DNA of 64,000 nt from Paracoccus yeei ATCC BAA-599 (GTDB lineage Bacteria > Pseudomonadota > Alphaproteobacteria > Rhodobacterales > Rhodobacteraceae). A program made the position numbers and the translations under genes. The stretch is taken from the NCBI RefSeq assembly GCF_000622145.1, contig NZ_JHWH01000014.1, positions 78,927-142,926 on the forward strand, read 5' to 3'. Shown here in pieces: positions 9,780 to 19,505 of this stretch (position 1 is its first letter; each line of letters begins with the position of its first letter). The notes under the pieces were generated by a model. That model worked only from the letters and a program-made list of their open reading frames with translations, was not told the DNA's origin and ran no database searches.

Positions 9780-12700
9780 TGGCACATCCGTCCCGCAAGA
9801 CCCGTTTCGCCGCCGCGCTCTGGATTGCCCTGGTCGGCCTGTGGCTGCCGCTGGCGCTTCAGGGGCAGACGCCCGCCCAGGCCCAGGACAGCGCCGCCGA
9901 GATTTCCCAGGAGGTCGAGGACGACAAGGGCTTCATCACCCGCTTCCTTCAGGAAAAGCTGTCCGGCGCCGGCCGGCAGGTGAACATCGAGGGGTTCCAG
10001 GGCGCGCTCTCCTCGCGCGCGACCTTCACCCGCATGACCATCGCCGACGACCAGGGCGTCTGGATCACGCTGGAAAACGGCGCCCTCAGCTGGAGCCGCT
10101 CGGCGCTGCTGTCGCGCCGCATCCAGATCAACGAACTGTCGGCCGAACGCATCATCCTGCCGCGCCTGCCGGGCGCCGGCGCGACCGACCGCAGCGCCCC
10201 CCAGCCCGAGGCGCGCGAATTTTCGCTGCCGCAGCTGCCGGTCTCGGTCAACATCGACCGCATCGCCGTGGGGCGCGTCGAGCTTGGCCAGGCGGTGATG
10301 GGCCAGCAGGCGGTGCTGGCCATCGACGGCTCGATGAACCTCGCCAATGGCGAAGGCGGCACCAAGCTGGCGATCGACCGGGTGGACGGGCCACGCGGCG
10401 AATTCGCGCTGGTCGCGGGCTTTTCCAACGAAACCCGGGTGCTGGCGCTGGACCTCAAGCTGGACGAGGATCGCAACGGGCTGTTTTCCAACGCCGTGCG
10501 CATGAACGGCCGCCCCGCCGTCCGGGCCGAGATCGCGGGCAACGGCCCGCTGTCGGACTTCACCGCCGGCATCAAGCTGGAAACCGACGGCCAGCCCCGC
10601 GTGACGGGCACCGTCCAGATCAAGGCCGAGGAGCGCGAGGGCGCCCCCGGCACCGCCTTCCACGCCCGGCTGGACGGCGACATCGCCAGCCTTACCGCGC
10701 CCGGCAACCAGCAGTTCTTTGCCGGCACCTCGCAGGTCCGGGCGGACGGCTGGCGCGGCCAGGACGGCCGGCTGCTGATCCCGGAACTGAAGATCACCAC
10801 CGGCGCGCTGGACCTTGCGGGATCGGTCGCGACGACGGCGCAGGGCGCGCCGGAAAGCGCGCATCTGACGCTGCTTCTTGGCCGCGACGCGGGGGCGACC
10901 CAGCTGCCCGTGGCGCTGCCCTTCGGCGACCAGCCGATGACGGTCAATTCGGGCAACCTGCGGCTGGACTATGACGCGGCCCAGGGCTCGGGCTGGGTGC
11001 TGACCGGCAAGGTGGGCGACATCACCCGCCCCGACATCAGCCTGTCCGAACTGCGCCTGGACGGCCGCGGCCGGGTCGTTCTGACCGAGCAGCAGGCCCT
11101 GTCCGAGATCCGGGGCTGGCTCGCCTTCGGCATGGACGACCTGGCGCCGACCGACCCCGGGCTGGCCGATGCGCTGGGCCGCACGCTGAACGGCGGCCTG
11201 AACCTGGCGTTCACGCCCGGCAACGCGCTGCGGCTGTGGGGGATGAACGTCAACTCCGACGCCTTCGGCTTCACGGGCGACATGCAGGCCTCGGGCCTGA
11301 AAAGCGGCATCGTGCTGTCCGGGAACGTCACCGCCCGGCACAGCGACCTCTCGCGCCTGTCGCGCCTGGCGGGGCGCGACCTGGGCGGGCAGGCCGATGC
11401 CGCCGTCAAGGGCTTCTACCGGGTGCTGGGCGGCGCCTTCGACGTCGATACCCAGATCGAGGGCCGCGACATCCGCATCGGCCAGGACCAGGCCGACCGG
11501 ATGCTGGCCGGCGCCTCGCGCATCGACCTGGCCATGCGGCGCGACACCGACGGCATCCGCCTGCGCCGGCTGACCGTGAACGCGCAGAACCTGACCGCGC
11601 AGGCCCAGGGCTATCTGAATTCGGGCGCCAGCGACGTGACGGCGACGATCTCCATGCCCGATCTGTCGGTGGCCGATCCCGCCTATGGCGGCGCGCTGGA
11701 GACGCAGGCCCGGCTGTCCGGCCCGCTGAACGCGCGCAAGCTGGACCTCGACGGCCACGCCCAGGACCTGGCGCTGGGCCGGCCCGAGATCGACGGCGCC
11801 TTCAAGGGCCGCACCGATCTGGTGGTGCAGCTGCAGGAACAGAACGGCAGCTACGAACTCCAGCAGTTCCGCCTGACGAACCCGCAGCTGCAGGCCGAGG
11901 GCGCGGGCCAGTTCGCGCCCGACGCGCTGGAAGGCAAGCTGTCGCTGACCATGCCCGACCTGGCCGTGCTGGGCCGCGGCTTTTCCGGCGGCATCACCTT
12001 GGACGGCACCGCCACGAAACAGGGCAACGCCCGCCGGATCGCGCTGACCGGGCGCGGCACCGACCTGCGCTTTGGCCAGTCGGACGTGGACGGGGCGCTG
12101 ACCGGCGTGACCGACCTGCGGCTGCAGGCCAGCCAGGACGCGCAGGGCGATTTCACCATCCAGGCCTTCGAGCTGAAGAACCAGCAGATGCAAGCCACCG
12201 CCCAGGGCAGCATCGGCGAGACGACCGACATGACCGGGCAGCTGGACATCCGCTCGCTCGCCAGCTTCGGGCGCGGCTGGCGGGGCGCGCTGTCGGCGCG
12301 AGGCAGCTTCAAGGACGACGGCACCGGCGCGCGCAGGCTCGACGTGACCGGCACCGGGCGCGACCTCAGCTTCGGCCAGACCCAGGTCGACGGCGCCCTG
12401 ACCGGAGAGACGCAGCTGGCGCTGCGCGGGACCGAACGCGACGGCGTGTTCACCATCGAAACGGCGCAGGTCCAGAACCCGCGCCTGAACGTCACGGCGC
12501 AGGGCAAGCTGGGCCAGGGCGCGACCGACCTGAACGCAGAACTGCGCGCCGACGACCTGCGCTTTCTGGGCCAGGGCTTTCGCGGCGCGCTTCAGGCCAC
12601 GGCGCGGGTCGCCGACCGGCCGGACGGCGCCCGCGCGATCACCGCGCGCGGCACCGCGCGGGGCCTGGCGGTGGGCAACCCGCAGGCCGACGCGGTGCTG

Positions 12701-14323
12701 GCCGGCGAGACCACCTTCGAACTCGACGCCGCCCAGCAGGCGAACGGCGGGCTGACGGTCAGCCGGCTGCAGGCCGGCAACGGCCAGTTCCGCGTGACCG
12801 GCGACGGCAGCCCCGCCACCGGGCTGAACCTCGACGCGCGGCTCAACGACCTGGGCCTGCTGGTCCCGGGCTTTCCGGGACCGGCCGGGGTGCGGGGCCG
12901 CATCCAGAACACCGGCCCGGCCTATCAGGTGGACCTGACCGCGACCGCCCCCGGCGACACCGATGCCCGCATCACCGGCACCGCCGCCGCCAACCTGCAA
13001 AGCATGGACATCCGCGTCCAGGGCACCAGCAACGCCGCCGCCGCCAACCCCTTCCTGCGCACCCGCTCGGTCGAAGGGCCGCTGTCCTTCGACCTGCGCC
13101 TGAACGGGCGGCCGTCGCTCCAGGCGCTGTCGGGCCGCGTCGCGCTGACCAACGGGCGCCTGGCCGAGCCGCGCTTCGGCCTGGCCGTGGGCTCGCTCAA
13201 CGCGCGTGCGGACATCGCCGACGGGCGGCTGACGCTGGACATCCAGGGGGCGGTGGAAAACGGCGGGCGGATTTCCGTCACCGGGCCGATCACCCTGACC
13301 GGGCAGCGGCCCATGGACCTCAGCGTGCGGCTGGCCGATGTGGTCCTGCGCGACCCGAACCTTTACGAAACCCGCGTCAACGGCGCGATCTCGGTCTCGG
13401 GCTCGCAGGCCGGGGGGCCCCTGGTCTCGGGCCGCATCGACCTCGGCCGCACGGAAATCCGCATCCCCTCGGCCCTGGGCAGCGCCCGCGCGATTCCCGA
13501 CATCCGGCACCTGTCCGAACGCCCGCCCCAGCGCCAGACCCGCGCCAAGGCGGGGCTGATCGAGTTTCCCAGCGACGCCTCGCGCCAGGCCGGGATGACC
13601 GCGCCGCCGGCCACGCCCCCGGCCAATCCGGCGCGCTTCGACCTGGTGATCGCGGCGCCCGACCAAGTGTTCGTCCGGGGCCGCGGCGTCGATGCGGAAC
13701 TCGGCGGCGAAATCCGCCTGACCGGCAACGCCCGCCAGCCCATCCCCGTCGGCCAGTTCGAACTGATCCGGGGCCGGGTGGACCTGCTGGGCAAGCGCTT
13801 CGACCTGACCGAGGGGCTGATCGAACTGCAGGGCAGCATGGTCCCGGTGCTGCGCCTGGTCGCCCAGACCGAACAGGACGGCATCACCACCAGCATCATC
13901 ATCGACGGCGACGCCCGCGACCCGGAAATCACCTTCGAATCCTCGCCCGAGATGCCCGAGGAGGAGGTGCTGTCCCAGCTGCTGTTCGGGCGCGGCATCG
14001 ACAACATCAGCGCGCTTCAGGCCGCCCAGCTGGCCAGCGCCATCGCCACCCTGGCGGGCCGGGGCGGCGAGGGCATCATCGGCCGGCTGCGCGCCTCGAC
14101 CGGCCTCGACGATCTGGACCTGACCACGGACGACCGCGGCAATGTCTCGGTCCGGGCCGGCAAATACCTGTCCGAGAACCTGTACACCGACGTGCAGGTG
14201 GGCGGAGACGGCAAGACGCGGCTGAACCTGAACCTCGACGTCTCGAAAAGCCTGACCGCCCGCGGCTCGGTCGACAGCGAAGGCGACAGCGGCATCGGCC
14301 TGTTCTACGAACGCGACTACTGA
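9779..14323 (+). CDS. tamB: TamB-like translocation and assembly module protein
   Basis: The 1514-residue protein has an N-terminal membrane anchor (FAAALWIALVGLWLPLALQG), then a very long run of repeated beta segments typical of the bridge-like AsmA/TamB superfamily. It ends with the DUF490 C-terminal domain (FELIRGRVDLLGKRFDLTEG, then VLSQLLFGRGIDNISALQAAQLA and a final FYERDY). TamB spans the periplasm and docks to TamA. Internal repeats such as GRGTDLRFGQSDVDGALTG and GTGRDLSFGQTQVDGALTG recur about every 85 residues in the middle. It overlaps tamA by one base. Confidence 0.92.
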   Translation: MAHPSRKTRFAAALWIALVGLWLPLALQGQTPAQAQDSAAEISQEVEDDKGFITRFLQEKLSGAGRQVNIEGFQGALSSRATFTRMTIADDQGVWITLENGALSWSRSALLSRRIQINELSAERIILPRLPGAGATDRSAPQPEAREFSLPQLPVSVNIDRIAVGRVELGQAVMGQQAVLAIDGSMNLANGEGGTKLAIDRVDGPRGEFALVAGFSNETRVLALDLKLDEDRNGLFSNAVRMNGRPAVRAEIAGNGPLSDFTAGIKLETDGQPRVTGTVQIKAEEREGAPGTAFHARLDGDIASLTAPGNQQFFAGTSQVRADGWRGQDGRLLIPELKITTGALDLAGSVATTAQGAPESAHLTLLLGRDAGATQLPVALPFGDQPMTVNSGNLRLDYDAAQGSGWVLTGKVGDITRPDISLSELRLDGRGRVVLTEQQALSEIRGWLAFGMDDLAPTDPGLADALGRTLNGGLNLAFTPGNALRLWGMNVNSDAFGFTGDMQASGLKSGIVLSGNVTARHSDLSRLSRLAGRDLGGQADAAVKGFYRVLGGAFDVDTQIEGRDIRIGQDQADRMLAGASRIDLAMRRDTDGIRLRRLTVNAQNLTAQAQGYLNSGASDVTATISMPDLSVADPAYGGALETQARLSGPLNARKLDLDGHAQDLALGRPEIDGAFKGRTDLVVQLQEQNGSYELQQFRLTNPQLQAEGAGQFAPDALEGKLSLTMPDLAVLGRGFSGGITLDGTATKQGNARRIALTGRGTDLRFGQSDVDGALTGVTDLRLQASQDAQGDFTIQAFELKNQQMQATAQGSIGETTDMTGQLDIRSLASFGRGWRGALSARGSFKDDGTGARRLDVTGTGRDLSFGQTQVDGALTGETQLALRGTERDGVFTIETAQVQNPRLNVTAQGKLGQGATDLNAELRADDLRFLGQGFRGALQATARVADRPDGARAITARGTARGLAVGNPQADAVLAGETTFELDAAQQANGGLTVSRLQAGNGQFRVTGDGSPATGLNLDARLNDLGLLVPGFPGPAGVRGRIQNTGPAYQVDLTATAPGDTDARITGTAAANLQSMDIRVQGTSNAAAANPFLRTRSVEGPLSFDLRLNGRPSLQALSGRVALTNGRLAEPRFGLAVGSLNARADIADGRLTLDIQGAVENGGRISVTGPITLTGQRPMDLSVRLADVVLRDPNLYETRVNGAISVSGSQAGGPLVSGRIDLGRTEIRIPSALGSARAIPDIRHLSERPPQRQTRAKAGLIEFPSDASRQAGMTAPPATPPANPARFDLVIAAPDQVFVRGRGVDAELGGEIRLTGNARQPIPVGQFELIRGRVDLLGKRFDLTEGLIELQGSMVPVLRLVAQTEQDGITTSIIIDGDARDPEITFESSPEMPEEEVLSQLLFGRGIDNISALQAAQLASAIATLAGRGGEGIIGRLRASTGLDDLDLTTDDRGNVSVRAGKYLSENLYTDVQVGGDGKTRLNLNLDVSKSLTARGSVDSEGDSGIGLFYERDY

Positions 14324-14380
14324 CCGGGCGGGCGGCGGGCCCATCGGGGCCGCGCCCCGATGCCTGCCCGGCCGCCCGGG
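14324..14380 (+). terminator. Long GC-rich hairpin after tamB
   Basis: An inner perfect stem CATCGGGGC/GCCCCGATG (14342-14350 with 14354-14362, 3-nt loop) is nested in longer GC-rich arms (CCGGGCGGGCGG against CCGGCCGCCCGG). There is no T-tract, so termination efficiency is uncertain, but its place right after the tamB stop fits a 3'-end structure. Confidence 0.5.
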
Positions 14381-14437
14381 ACAGAAAACGGCCTTCGACG
14401 CAACCGAATGCACCCTTCGCCGTTTCGGCGGAGGGAC

Positions 14438-14492
14438 TTGAAACCGGCGGGCACGATCGTTAGCTCGCTAACAAGACCATTAGCGCGCTAAC
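14438..14492 (+). promoter_or_regulatory. Promoter with two palindromic operators for the MarR-efflux operon
   Basis: A -35 TTGAAA (14438-14443) and a -10 TAGCTC (14461-14466) are 17 bp apart. The -10 lies inside the palindrome GTTAGCTCGCTAAC (14459-14472). A second palindrome TTAGCGCGCTAA (14480-14491) is centred exactly 20 bp further on, two helical turns away, and ends 8 bp before the start codon. This is the layout expected for a self-repressing MarR protein. With no room for a ribosome-binding site ahead of the ATG, the mRNA may have a very short leader. Confidence 0.75.
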
Positions 14493-14499
14493 GTATTCC

Positions 14500-14931
14500 A
14501 TGACCCACCGTCCGATGACCCTGTTCGAAGAAATCATCAGCCTGACCCGCTCGATCCGCGCCGCCTTCGAGACGCGGGTCCGTCGCCTGGACCTGACCTA
14601 TGCCCGCGCCCGGCTGCTGACCGCCATCGGCCGCAGCCCCGGCGCCAGCCAGGCCGAACTGGCCGCCGAGATGGGAATCGAGACCCCGACCCTCAAGCGG
14701 CTGCTCGACGCGCTCGAGGCGCAGGGCCTGGCCGAGCGCCGCCCCCTGGAGGGCGACGCGCGCAAGCATGCGGTGTTTCTGACCGACACCAGCCGGATCG
14801 AGCCCCTGCTGCGCTTTCGCGCCGAGGCCGAGGCCAGCCTGATCGAAGGCGTGGACCCCGAGGACCTGGCCGCCACCCGCCGCGTGCTGGCCACCATGAC
14901 CCGCAACGCCGACCGCCTGCGCCAGCCATGA
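14500..14931 (+). CDS. MarR-family transcriptional regulator
   Basis: The 143-residue protein has the MarR winged helix: SQAELAAEMGIETPTLKRLL as helix-turn-helix, then the wing PLEGDARKHAVFLTD. MarR proteins repress efflux genes and release DNA on binding small phenolic or toxic ligands. It is the first gene of an operon with an MFS exporter and an HlyD-type adaptor, overlapping the exporter start by ATGA. The start at 14500 is 8 bp after the second palindrome; a second ATG at 14515 is possible. Confidence 0.9.
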   Translation: MTHRPMTLFEEIISLTRSIRAAFETRVRRLDLTYARARLLTAIGRSPGASQAELAAEMGIETPTLKRLLDALEAQGLAERRPLEGDARKHAVFLTDTSRIEPLLRFRAEAEASLIEGVDPEDLAATRRVLATMTRNADRLRQP

Positions 14932-16646
14932 CCGCCGCCGACGCAGCCGCGCCCGGGGCCTCCCCCCAGACCGCTCGCGGACCGGGGGCGGCGCCACCCG
15001 CGCCCGCCTCCGCGCCCACCGCCGCCTCTGCCTCCGTGCCGGCGCCGCCGCCGCACCAGCCGATGCCGCTGCCGCGCGCGCTGGCCTATGTCGCGGCCTC
15101 GATCATGATCTCGCTGACCCAGGGGCTGGCGCAGGGGTTCGTCTCGACCAACATCCCCCAGATCGCGGGCGACCTGGGCGCAACCCAGACGCAGGCCAGC
15201 TGGCTGATGGCGGCCTTTCTGGCGCCGCGCGCCTCGATGCCGCTGCTGCTCATCAAGATCCGCGCCCAATACGGCCTGCGCCGCTTCGCCGAGGTGGCGG
15301 TCGTGGTCTATCTGGCCGTGGCGGTGCTGTCCTTCGCCATCCTCGACCTGCGCTCGGCGATCATGGTGCAGTTCTGCGCGGGCGTCGCCTCGGCGCCGCT
15401 GTCGACGCTGGCCTTCCTTTACATGCTCGAACCGCTGCCGCCGGCGTGGAAGATGCGGATGGGCCTGCCGATCGTCCTGGCGATGACGGGGGTGGGGCCG
15501 CATCTGGCGCGGGTGATCTCGCCTTCGCTGATGGGCGACCAGGGCTGGCAGGGGCTGCATGTGATGACGCTGGGAATGGCCGCAGTGTCCTTGGGGCTGG
15601 TCTATTGCCTGCCGCTGAAATCGCCGCCCCGCGTCAAGTCCATCGCGCCCCTCGACCTGGTCAGCTGGCTGCTGATCGCGCTGGGCTTTGCCGGCATGAC
15701 GGTGGGCTTCGTCATGGGCCCGATCCGCTGGTGGACCGACGCGCCCTGGCTGGGCTGGGTGCTGGCGCTGTCCGTGGTGGCGCTGACGCTCGCCGTGGTG
15801 ATCGAGCTGCACCGCAAGGCGCCGCTTCTGGACATCCGCTGGCTCGCCAGCCCCGCCATGCTGCACCTGACGGTGACGCTGCTGCTGTTCCGGCTGGTGC
15901 TGTCGGAACAGGGCGCCGGCGCGCCGCGCATGTTCCAGGTGCTGGGCATCACCCAGGGCCAGCTGGTGCCGCTGTTCGCGGTGATCTCGGCGGCGACGAT
16001 CCTGGGCGGGCTCGCCCTCATCCCCTTCATGAAGCCCGAGCGCGTGCCCCTGTTCCACCTGATCGCGCTGGCGCTGATCGCCGCCGGCGCCTTCATGGAC
16101 AGCCACGCCACCATCGACACCCGGCCCGCGCAGATGATGCTCAGCCAGGCGCTGATCGGCTTTGCCGGGTCCTTCTTCATGGCGCCGGCGATGATGCGCG
16201 GCCTGCTCTCGGCGCTGGCGCGCGGCCCGACCTATCTGCTCAGCTTCATCATCGTGTTCCTGTCGACGCAAAGCCTGGGCGGCGCGGCGGGGTCGGGGCT
16301 GTTCTCGACCTTCATCAACCACCGCCAGGCCCTGCACCTGCAGACCCTGCGCGAAACCATGACCACCGCCGACCCGCTGGTGACGCAGGCCGTCGCCGCG
16401 CGCGCCGCCGCGCTGGCCGCGCAGATCGCCGACCCGGCGCTGCGCAAGGCCCAAGGCGTCGCGGCCTTGGCGCAAGAGGCCGCGAACCAGGCCTATGTCA
16501 TGGCCTATAACGACGCCTATCGCCTGACCGCCGCCGTCGCGCTGGCGGCGCTGGTGGCGCTGACCCTGCACATCTGGCGCGACGCGATGGTGGCCCGCCG
16601 CCTGCGCCGCGCCCCAAAAGCCCCCATACCCGAGTCCCAAGCATGA
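14928..16646 (+). CDS. DHA2-type MFS multidrug exporter (EmrB-like)
   Basis: The 572-residue protein has about 14 hydrophobic segments and the DHA2 family start ASIMISLTQGLAQGFVSTNIPQIAGDLGATQTQASWLMAAF. It is preceded by an unusual ~45-residue Ala/Pro-rich cytoplasmic tail. Such exporters pump drugs or organic acids by proton exchange across the inner membrane, working with an HlyD-family adaptor and an outer-membrane channel. Start and stop overlap the neighbouring MarR and HlyD genes by 4 nt each. A TolC-like channel is not in the window. Confidence 0.88.
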   Translation: MTAADAAAPGASPQTARGPGAAPPAPASAPTAASASVPAPPPHQPMPLPRALAYVAASIMISLTQGLAQGFVSTNIPQIAGDLGATQTQASWLMAAFLAPRASMPLLLIKIRAQYGLRRFAEVAVVVYLAVAVLSFAILDLRSAIMVQFCAGVASAPLSTLAFLYMLEPLPPAWKMRMGLPIVLAMTGVGPHLARVISPSLMGDQGWQGLHVMTLGMAAVSLGLVYCLPLKSPPRVKSIAPLDLVSWLLIALGFAGMTVGFVMGPIRWWTDAPWLGWVLALSVVALTLAVVIELHRKAPLLDIRWLASPAMLHLTVTLLLFRLVLSEQGAGAPRMFQVLGITQGQLVPLFAVISAATILGGLALIPFMKPERVPLFHLIALALIAAGAFMDSHATIDTRPAQMMLSQALIGFAGSFFMAPAMMRGLLSALARGPTYLLSFIIVFLSTQSLGGAAGSGLFSTFINHRQALHLQTLRETMTTADPLVTQAVAARAAALAAQIADPALRKAQGVAALAQEAANQAYVMAYNDAYRLTAAVALAALVALTLHIWRDAMVARRLRRAPKAPIPESQA

Positions 16647-17728
16647 CCAAGACCCATATCCTTCCCACCCTGATCGCCGTCGCCGCGGGCCTCGCGGGGC
16701 TGCTGGCGGTGCTTTACGCCTGGCACCTGCCGCCCTTCGGCACACCCCATCCGCAGACCGAGAACGCCTATGTCCGCGGCCAGGTCACGACGCTGGCGCC
16801 GCAGTTGTCGGGCTATGTCTCGGCGGTCGAGGTGCAGGACTTCCAGGCCGTGACCCGGGGCCAGGTCATCGCCCGCATCGACGACCGCCAGTACCGCCAG
16901 AAGCTCGCGCAGGCCCAGGCCGCGCTGGAAGGCGCGCGCGCCGCGCTCAAGATCCAGGAACAGTCGGTCCATTCCGCCCAGGCAGGCGTGCAGTCGGCCG
17001 AGGCCGCGCTGCGCTCGGCCGAGGCCGCCCGCGACACCGCCCGCGCCAACTGGGACCGCGCCAGCGCCCTGCGCCAGCGCGGCGTGACGGCGCAAAGCAC
17101 CACCGACGAAAGCGAACTGGCCCTGCGCCAGGCCGAGGCCGCCGTGACCCAGGCCGAAAGCGCCATCGCCGTCGCGCGCGAGGATGTCGCCGGCGCCCAG
17201 GTCGGCCTTGGCGCCCGCAAGGCCGAGATCGCCTCGGCCGAGGCCGCGGTGGAACTGGCGCAGATCGACCTGTCGAACACGGTGATCCGCGCCCCCGCCG
17301 CCGGCCGGCTGGGCCAGGTCGGCGTGCGGCTGGGCCAATACGTCACCGCCGGCACCGCGCTGGTCAGCCATGTCTCGCCCGAGGTCTGGGTGATCGCCAA
17401 CTTCCGCGAAACGGAACTTCACGGCATCCGCGTCGGCGACCGCGCCACCTTCACCGTGGACGCGATGCAGCACCGCGCCTTCACCGGCCGGGTCGAGGCG
17501 TTCTCTCCGGCCACGGCGTCCGAATTCAGCATCCTGGCCTCGTCGAACACGACCGGGAACTTCACCAAGATCGCCCAGCGCCTGCCGCTGCGCATCAGCA
17601 TAGACCCGGGGCAGGAGATGGCCGAATACCTGACCCCCGGCCTTTCGGTCGTGGTGACGGTGGACGAGGGCTCGGGCGCGCGCGAACGCTCGGCCGACGC
17701 GGGCCGCGCCGTGATGGGCGCGGTCTAG
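16643..17728 (+). CDS. HlyD/EmrA-family membrane fusion protein
   Basis: The 361-residue protein has one N-terminal membrane segment (LIAVAAGLAGLLAVLYAW), the biotinyl-lipoyl-like half-motifs TENAYVRGQVTTLAPQLSGYV and IDLSNTVIRAPAAGRLGQVG, and a long Ala/Glu/Gln-rich coiled-coil hairpin between them. It would bridge the inner-membrane DHA2 exporter to an outer-membrane channel. It is the third gene of the marR-controlled operon, translationally coupled to the exporter. The end of transcription is not obvious in the ~100-bp gap that follows. Confidence 0.9.
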   Translation: MTKTHILPTLIAVAAGLAGLLAVLYAWHLPPFGTPHPQTENAYVRGQVTTLAPQLSGYVSAVEVQDFQAVTRGQVIARIDDRQYRQKLAQAQAALEGARAALKIQEQSVHSAQAGVQSAEAALRSAEAARDTARANWDRASALRQRGVTAQSTTDESELALRQAEAAVTQAESAIAVAREDVAGAQVGLGARKAEIASAEAAVELAQIDLSNTVIRAPAAGRLGQVGVRLGQYVTAGTALVSHVSPEVWVIANFRETELHGIRVGDRATFTVDAMQHRAFTGRVEAFSPATASEFSILASSNTTGNFTKIAQRLPLRISIDPGQEMAEYLTPGLSVVVTVDEGSGARERSADAGRAVMGAV

Positions 17729-17826
17729 GGCCCCGCCCCATTCGCACAGCCGTCAAGATCCCCTAGTAAGGGACGGGAACGCGGCCCTTGCGGGGGATCG
17801 CAGGGACAGGCACCAGGGGGGCAGGA

Positions 17827-19050
17827 ATGACGGATCTTCGGCAGGACGCCGCGGCGCGGCCCGCGCAGGGAACCCCGGCCGAGGTCCTTGCGGTCTTTCT
17901 CCGCCTGGGCCTGACCAGCTTCGGCGGCCCCATCGCGCATCTGGGCTATTTCCGGGACGAGCTGGTGACCCGCCGCCGCTGGCTTGACGACGCGGCCTAT
18001 GCCGATCTGGTGGCGCTTTGCCAGTTCCTGCCCGGCCCCGCCTCCAGCCAGGTGGGCTTTGCCTTGGGCATGATGCGGGCGGGCTGGCCGGGGGCGCTGG
18101 CGGCCTTTGCCGGCTTCACGCTGCCCTCGGCCGTGGCGCTGGTGGTCTTTGCCCTGACGGCGGCGCGGCTGAGCGGGCCGCTTGGCGACGGGGCGCTTCA
18201 CGGGCTCAAGCTCGTGGCGGTGGCCATCGTCGCCCAGGCCGTCTGGGGCATGGCCCGGACGCTTTGCCCCGACCGGCAGCGCGCCGCGATCGCGGTGGCG
18301 GCCGTAGCGGTGCTGGCCTTCGTCCCCGGCGCCTTCGGCATGGTCGGGGCGATCCTGACGGGCGCGGCCCTGGGCCTGGCGCTGGGCCCGGCTGCGGTGC
18401 CGGGTCCGGGAACCGGCGCCGCGCTGGCCGTGCCGATCCCGCGCTGGGTCGCGCTGGGGGCGCTGGCCGCCTTCCTGGGACTTCTGGTCCTGCTGCCGCT
18501 GGCGGCGGGACTCGGCCAGGGCTGGGCGGTGGCGGACGGCCTTTACCGCGCCGGAGCGCTGGTCTTTGGCGGCGGCCATGTCGTCCTGCCGCTGCTGCAG
18601 GCGGCGACCGTGGCGCCGGGCTGGGTCGCGCCGGACGCCTTCCTGGCCGGCTACGGCGCGGCCCAGGCGGTGCCGGGGCCGCTTTTCACCTTTGCCGCCT
18701 ATCTGGGCGCGGTGCTGGGCCCGGCGCCGAACGGCATCGCCGGCGCGGCCCTGGCGCTGGGCGCGATCTTCCTGCCGGGCTTCCTGATCCTGGTCGCGGC
18801 CCTGCCGTTCTGGGACCGCTTCCGCGGCATGGCCCGGGCGCAATCCGTGATGCAGGGGGCGAATGCCGCGGTGGTGGGCATCCTCGGGGCGGCGCTTTAC
18901 ACCCCGGTCCTGACCGGCGCGGTCGGGGACCTGCGCGACCTCGCGCTGGCGCTGGCCTGCTTCGTCCTCCTTACCGCATGGAGAGCGCCGCCCTGGCTGG
19001 TGGTGATCCTGGCGGCGCTCGGCGGCGTGGGGCTGGCACTGGCCGGCTGA
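17827..19050 (+). CDS. chrA: ChrA-family chromate transporter, two-domain type
   Basis: The 407-residue membrane protein has two CHR domains: LTSFGGPIAHLGYFRDELV with LCQFLPGPASSQVGFALG in the first, and GALVFGGGHVVLPLL with AQAVPGPLFTFAAYLGAV in the second. ChrA proteins export chromate; many genomes also carry copies without proven chromate resistance. The ATG at 17827 follows a GGGGGGCAGGA stretch and is preferred to the TTG 13 codons upstream. No chrB regulator is nearby. Confidence 0.88.
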   Translation: MTDLRQDAAARPAQGTPAEVLAVFLRLGLTSFGGPIAHLGYFRDELVTRRRWLDDAAYADLVALCQFLPGPASSQVGFALGMMRAGWPGALAAFAGFTLPSAVALVVFALTAARLSGPLGDGALHGLKLVAVAIVAQAVWGMARTLCPDRQRAAIAVAAVAVLAFVPGAFGMVGAILTGAALGLALGPAAVPGPGTGAALAVPIPRWVALGALAAFLGLLVLLPLAAGLGQGWAVADGLYRAGALVFGGGHVVLPLLQAATVAPGWVAPDAFLAGYGAAQAVPGPLFTFAAYLGAVLGPAPNGIAGAALALGAIFLPGFLILVAALPFWDRFRGMARAQSVMQGANAAVVGILGAALYTPVLTGAVGDLRDLALALACFVLLTAWRAPPWLVVILAALGGVGLALAG

Positions 19051-19119
19051 AGCCCGCCCCATTGTGCCGCATCCCCCGCGCGGCTCGGCGGGCCCCAAGG
19101 CACCCCGGACCAGACCTTC

Positions 19120-19361
19120 ATGGACAGCAATGCCCTGACCACCGTCCTGATCGCGGCCTTCGGCCTGTGCCTCTCGGCGGTTCTGGCGTTTCGCTGCTGC
19201 TGTGGCTGCGCGGCCGGCTGTCGGATCGCGGCAAGGTCGTGGCGCGCAACGGCCTGGTGGTCGCCGTCCTGCTTCTGGTGATCGCCCTGGCCTGTTTCAG
19301 CGTCGCAGGCTACGGCCACACGCCCCTGCTGCGGCTTCCCCGGCGGCTGTTCAGGCCCTGA
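19120..19361 (+). pseudogene. Small two-segment membrane protein gene with a probable frameshift
   Basis: From the ATG at 19120 the frame reads MDSNALTTVLIAAFGLCLSA, one hydrophobic segment, then turns into a Cys/Trp-rich sequence and stops early. From about 19190 the next frame reads LLLWLRGRLSDRGKVVARNG and then VVAVLLLVIALACFSVAGYG to a TGA at 19359-19361, a second membrane segment. The two halves join as one small membrane protein if one base is missing near 19185-19200. This could be a true mutation or a sequence error; I do not recognise the family. Confidence 0.45.
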
Positions 19362-19441
19362 CCCGTGAACCCGGCGCCGGCGGGTTCGGGGTCGGCCCGG
19401 GACCATCGCCCGACCCCGCAAAACCGTGATCGCTGCGCTGC

Positions 19442-19467
19442 GGAACCGGGCGCCCCCCTGGCGGGTT
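19442..19467 (+). promoter_or_regulatory. EcfG-type promoter candidate for the CsbD gene
   Basis: GGAAC at 19442-19446 is followed after 19 nt by TT at 19466-19467 (GGAAC-N17-GGTT). It sits about 40 bp upstream of the csbD-like start, a suitable distance. CsbD-type genes are frequent members of the alphaproteobacterial general stress regulon, which supports the match. Confidence 0.55.
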
Positions 19468-19505
19468 CTTCTTGCATAGTCAACCAAGCCACGGAGGATC
19501 AATCC

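Noticed and set aside
9752..14413. A 1553-codon minus-strand open frame opposite tamB
   Set aside because: It is the antisense shadow of a long high-G+C gene. The plus strand has the complete TamB domain plan and is coupled to tamA.
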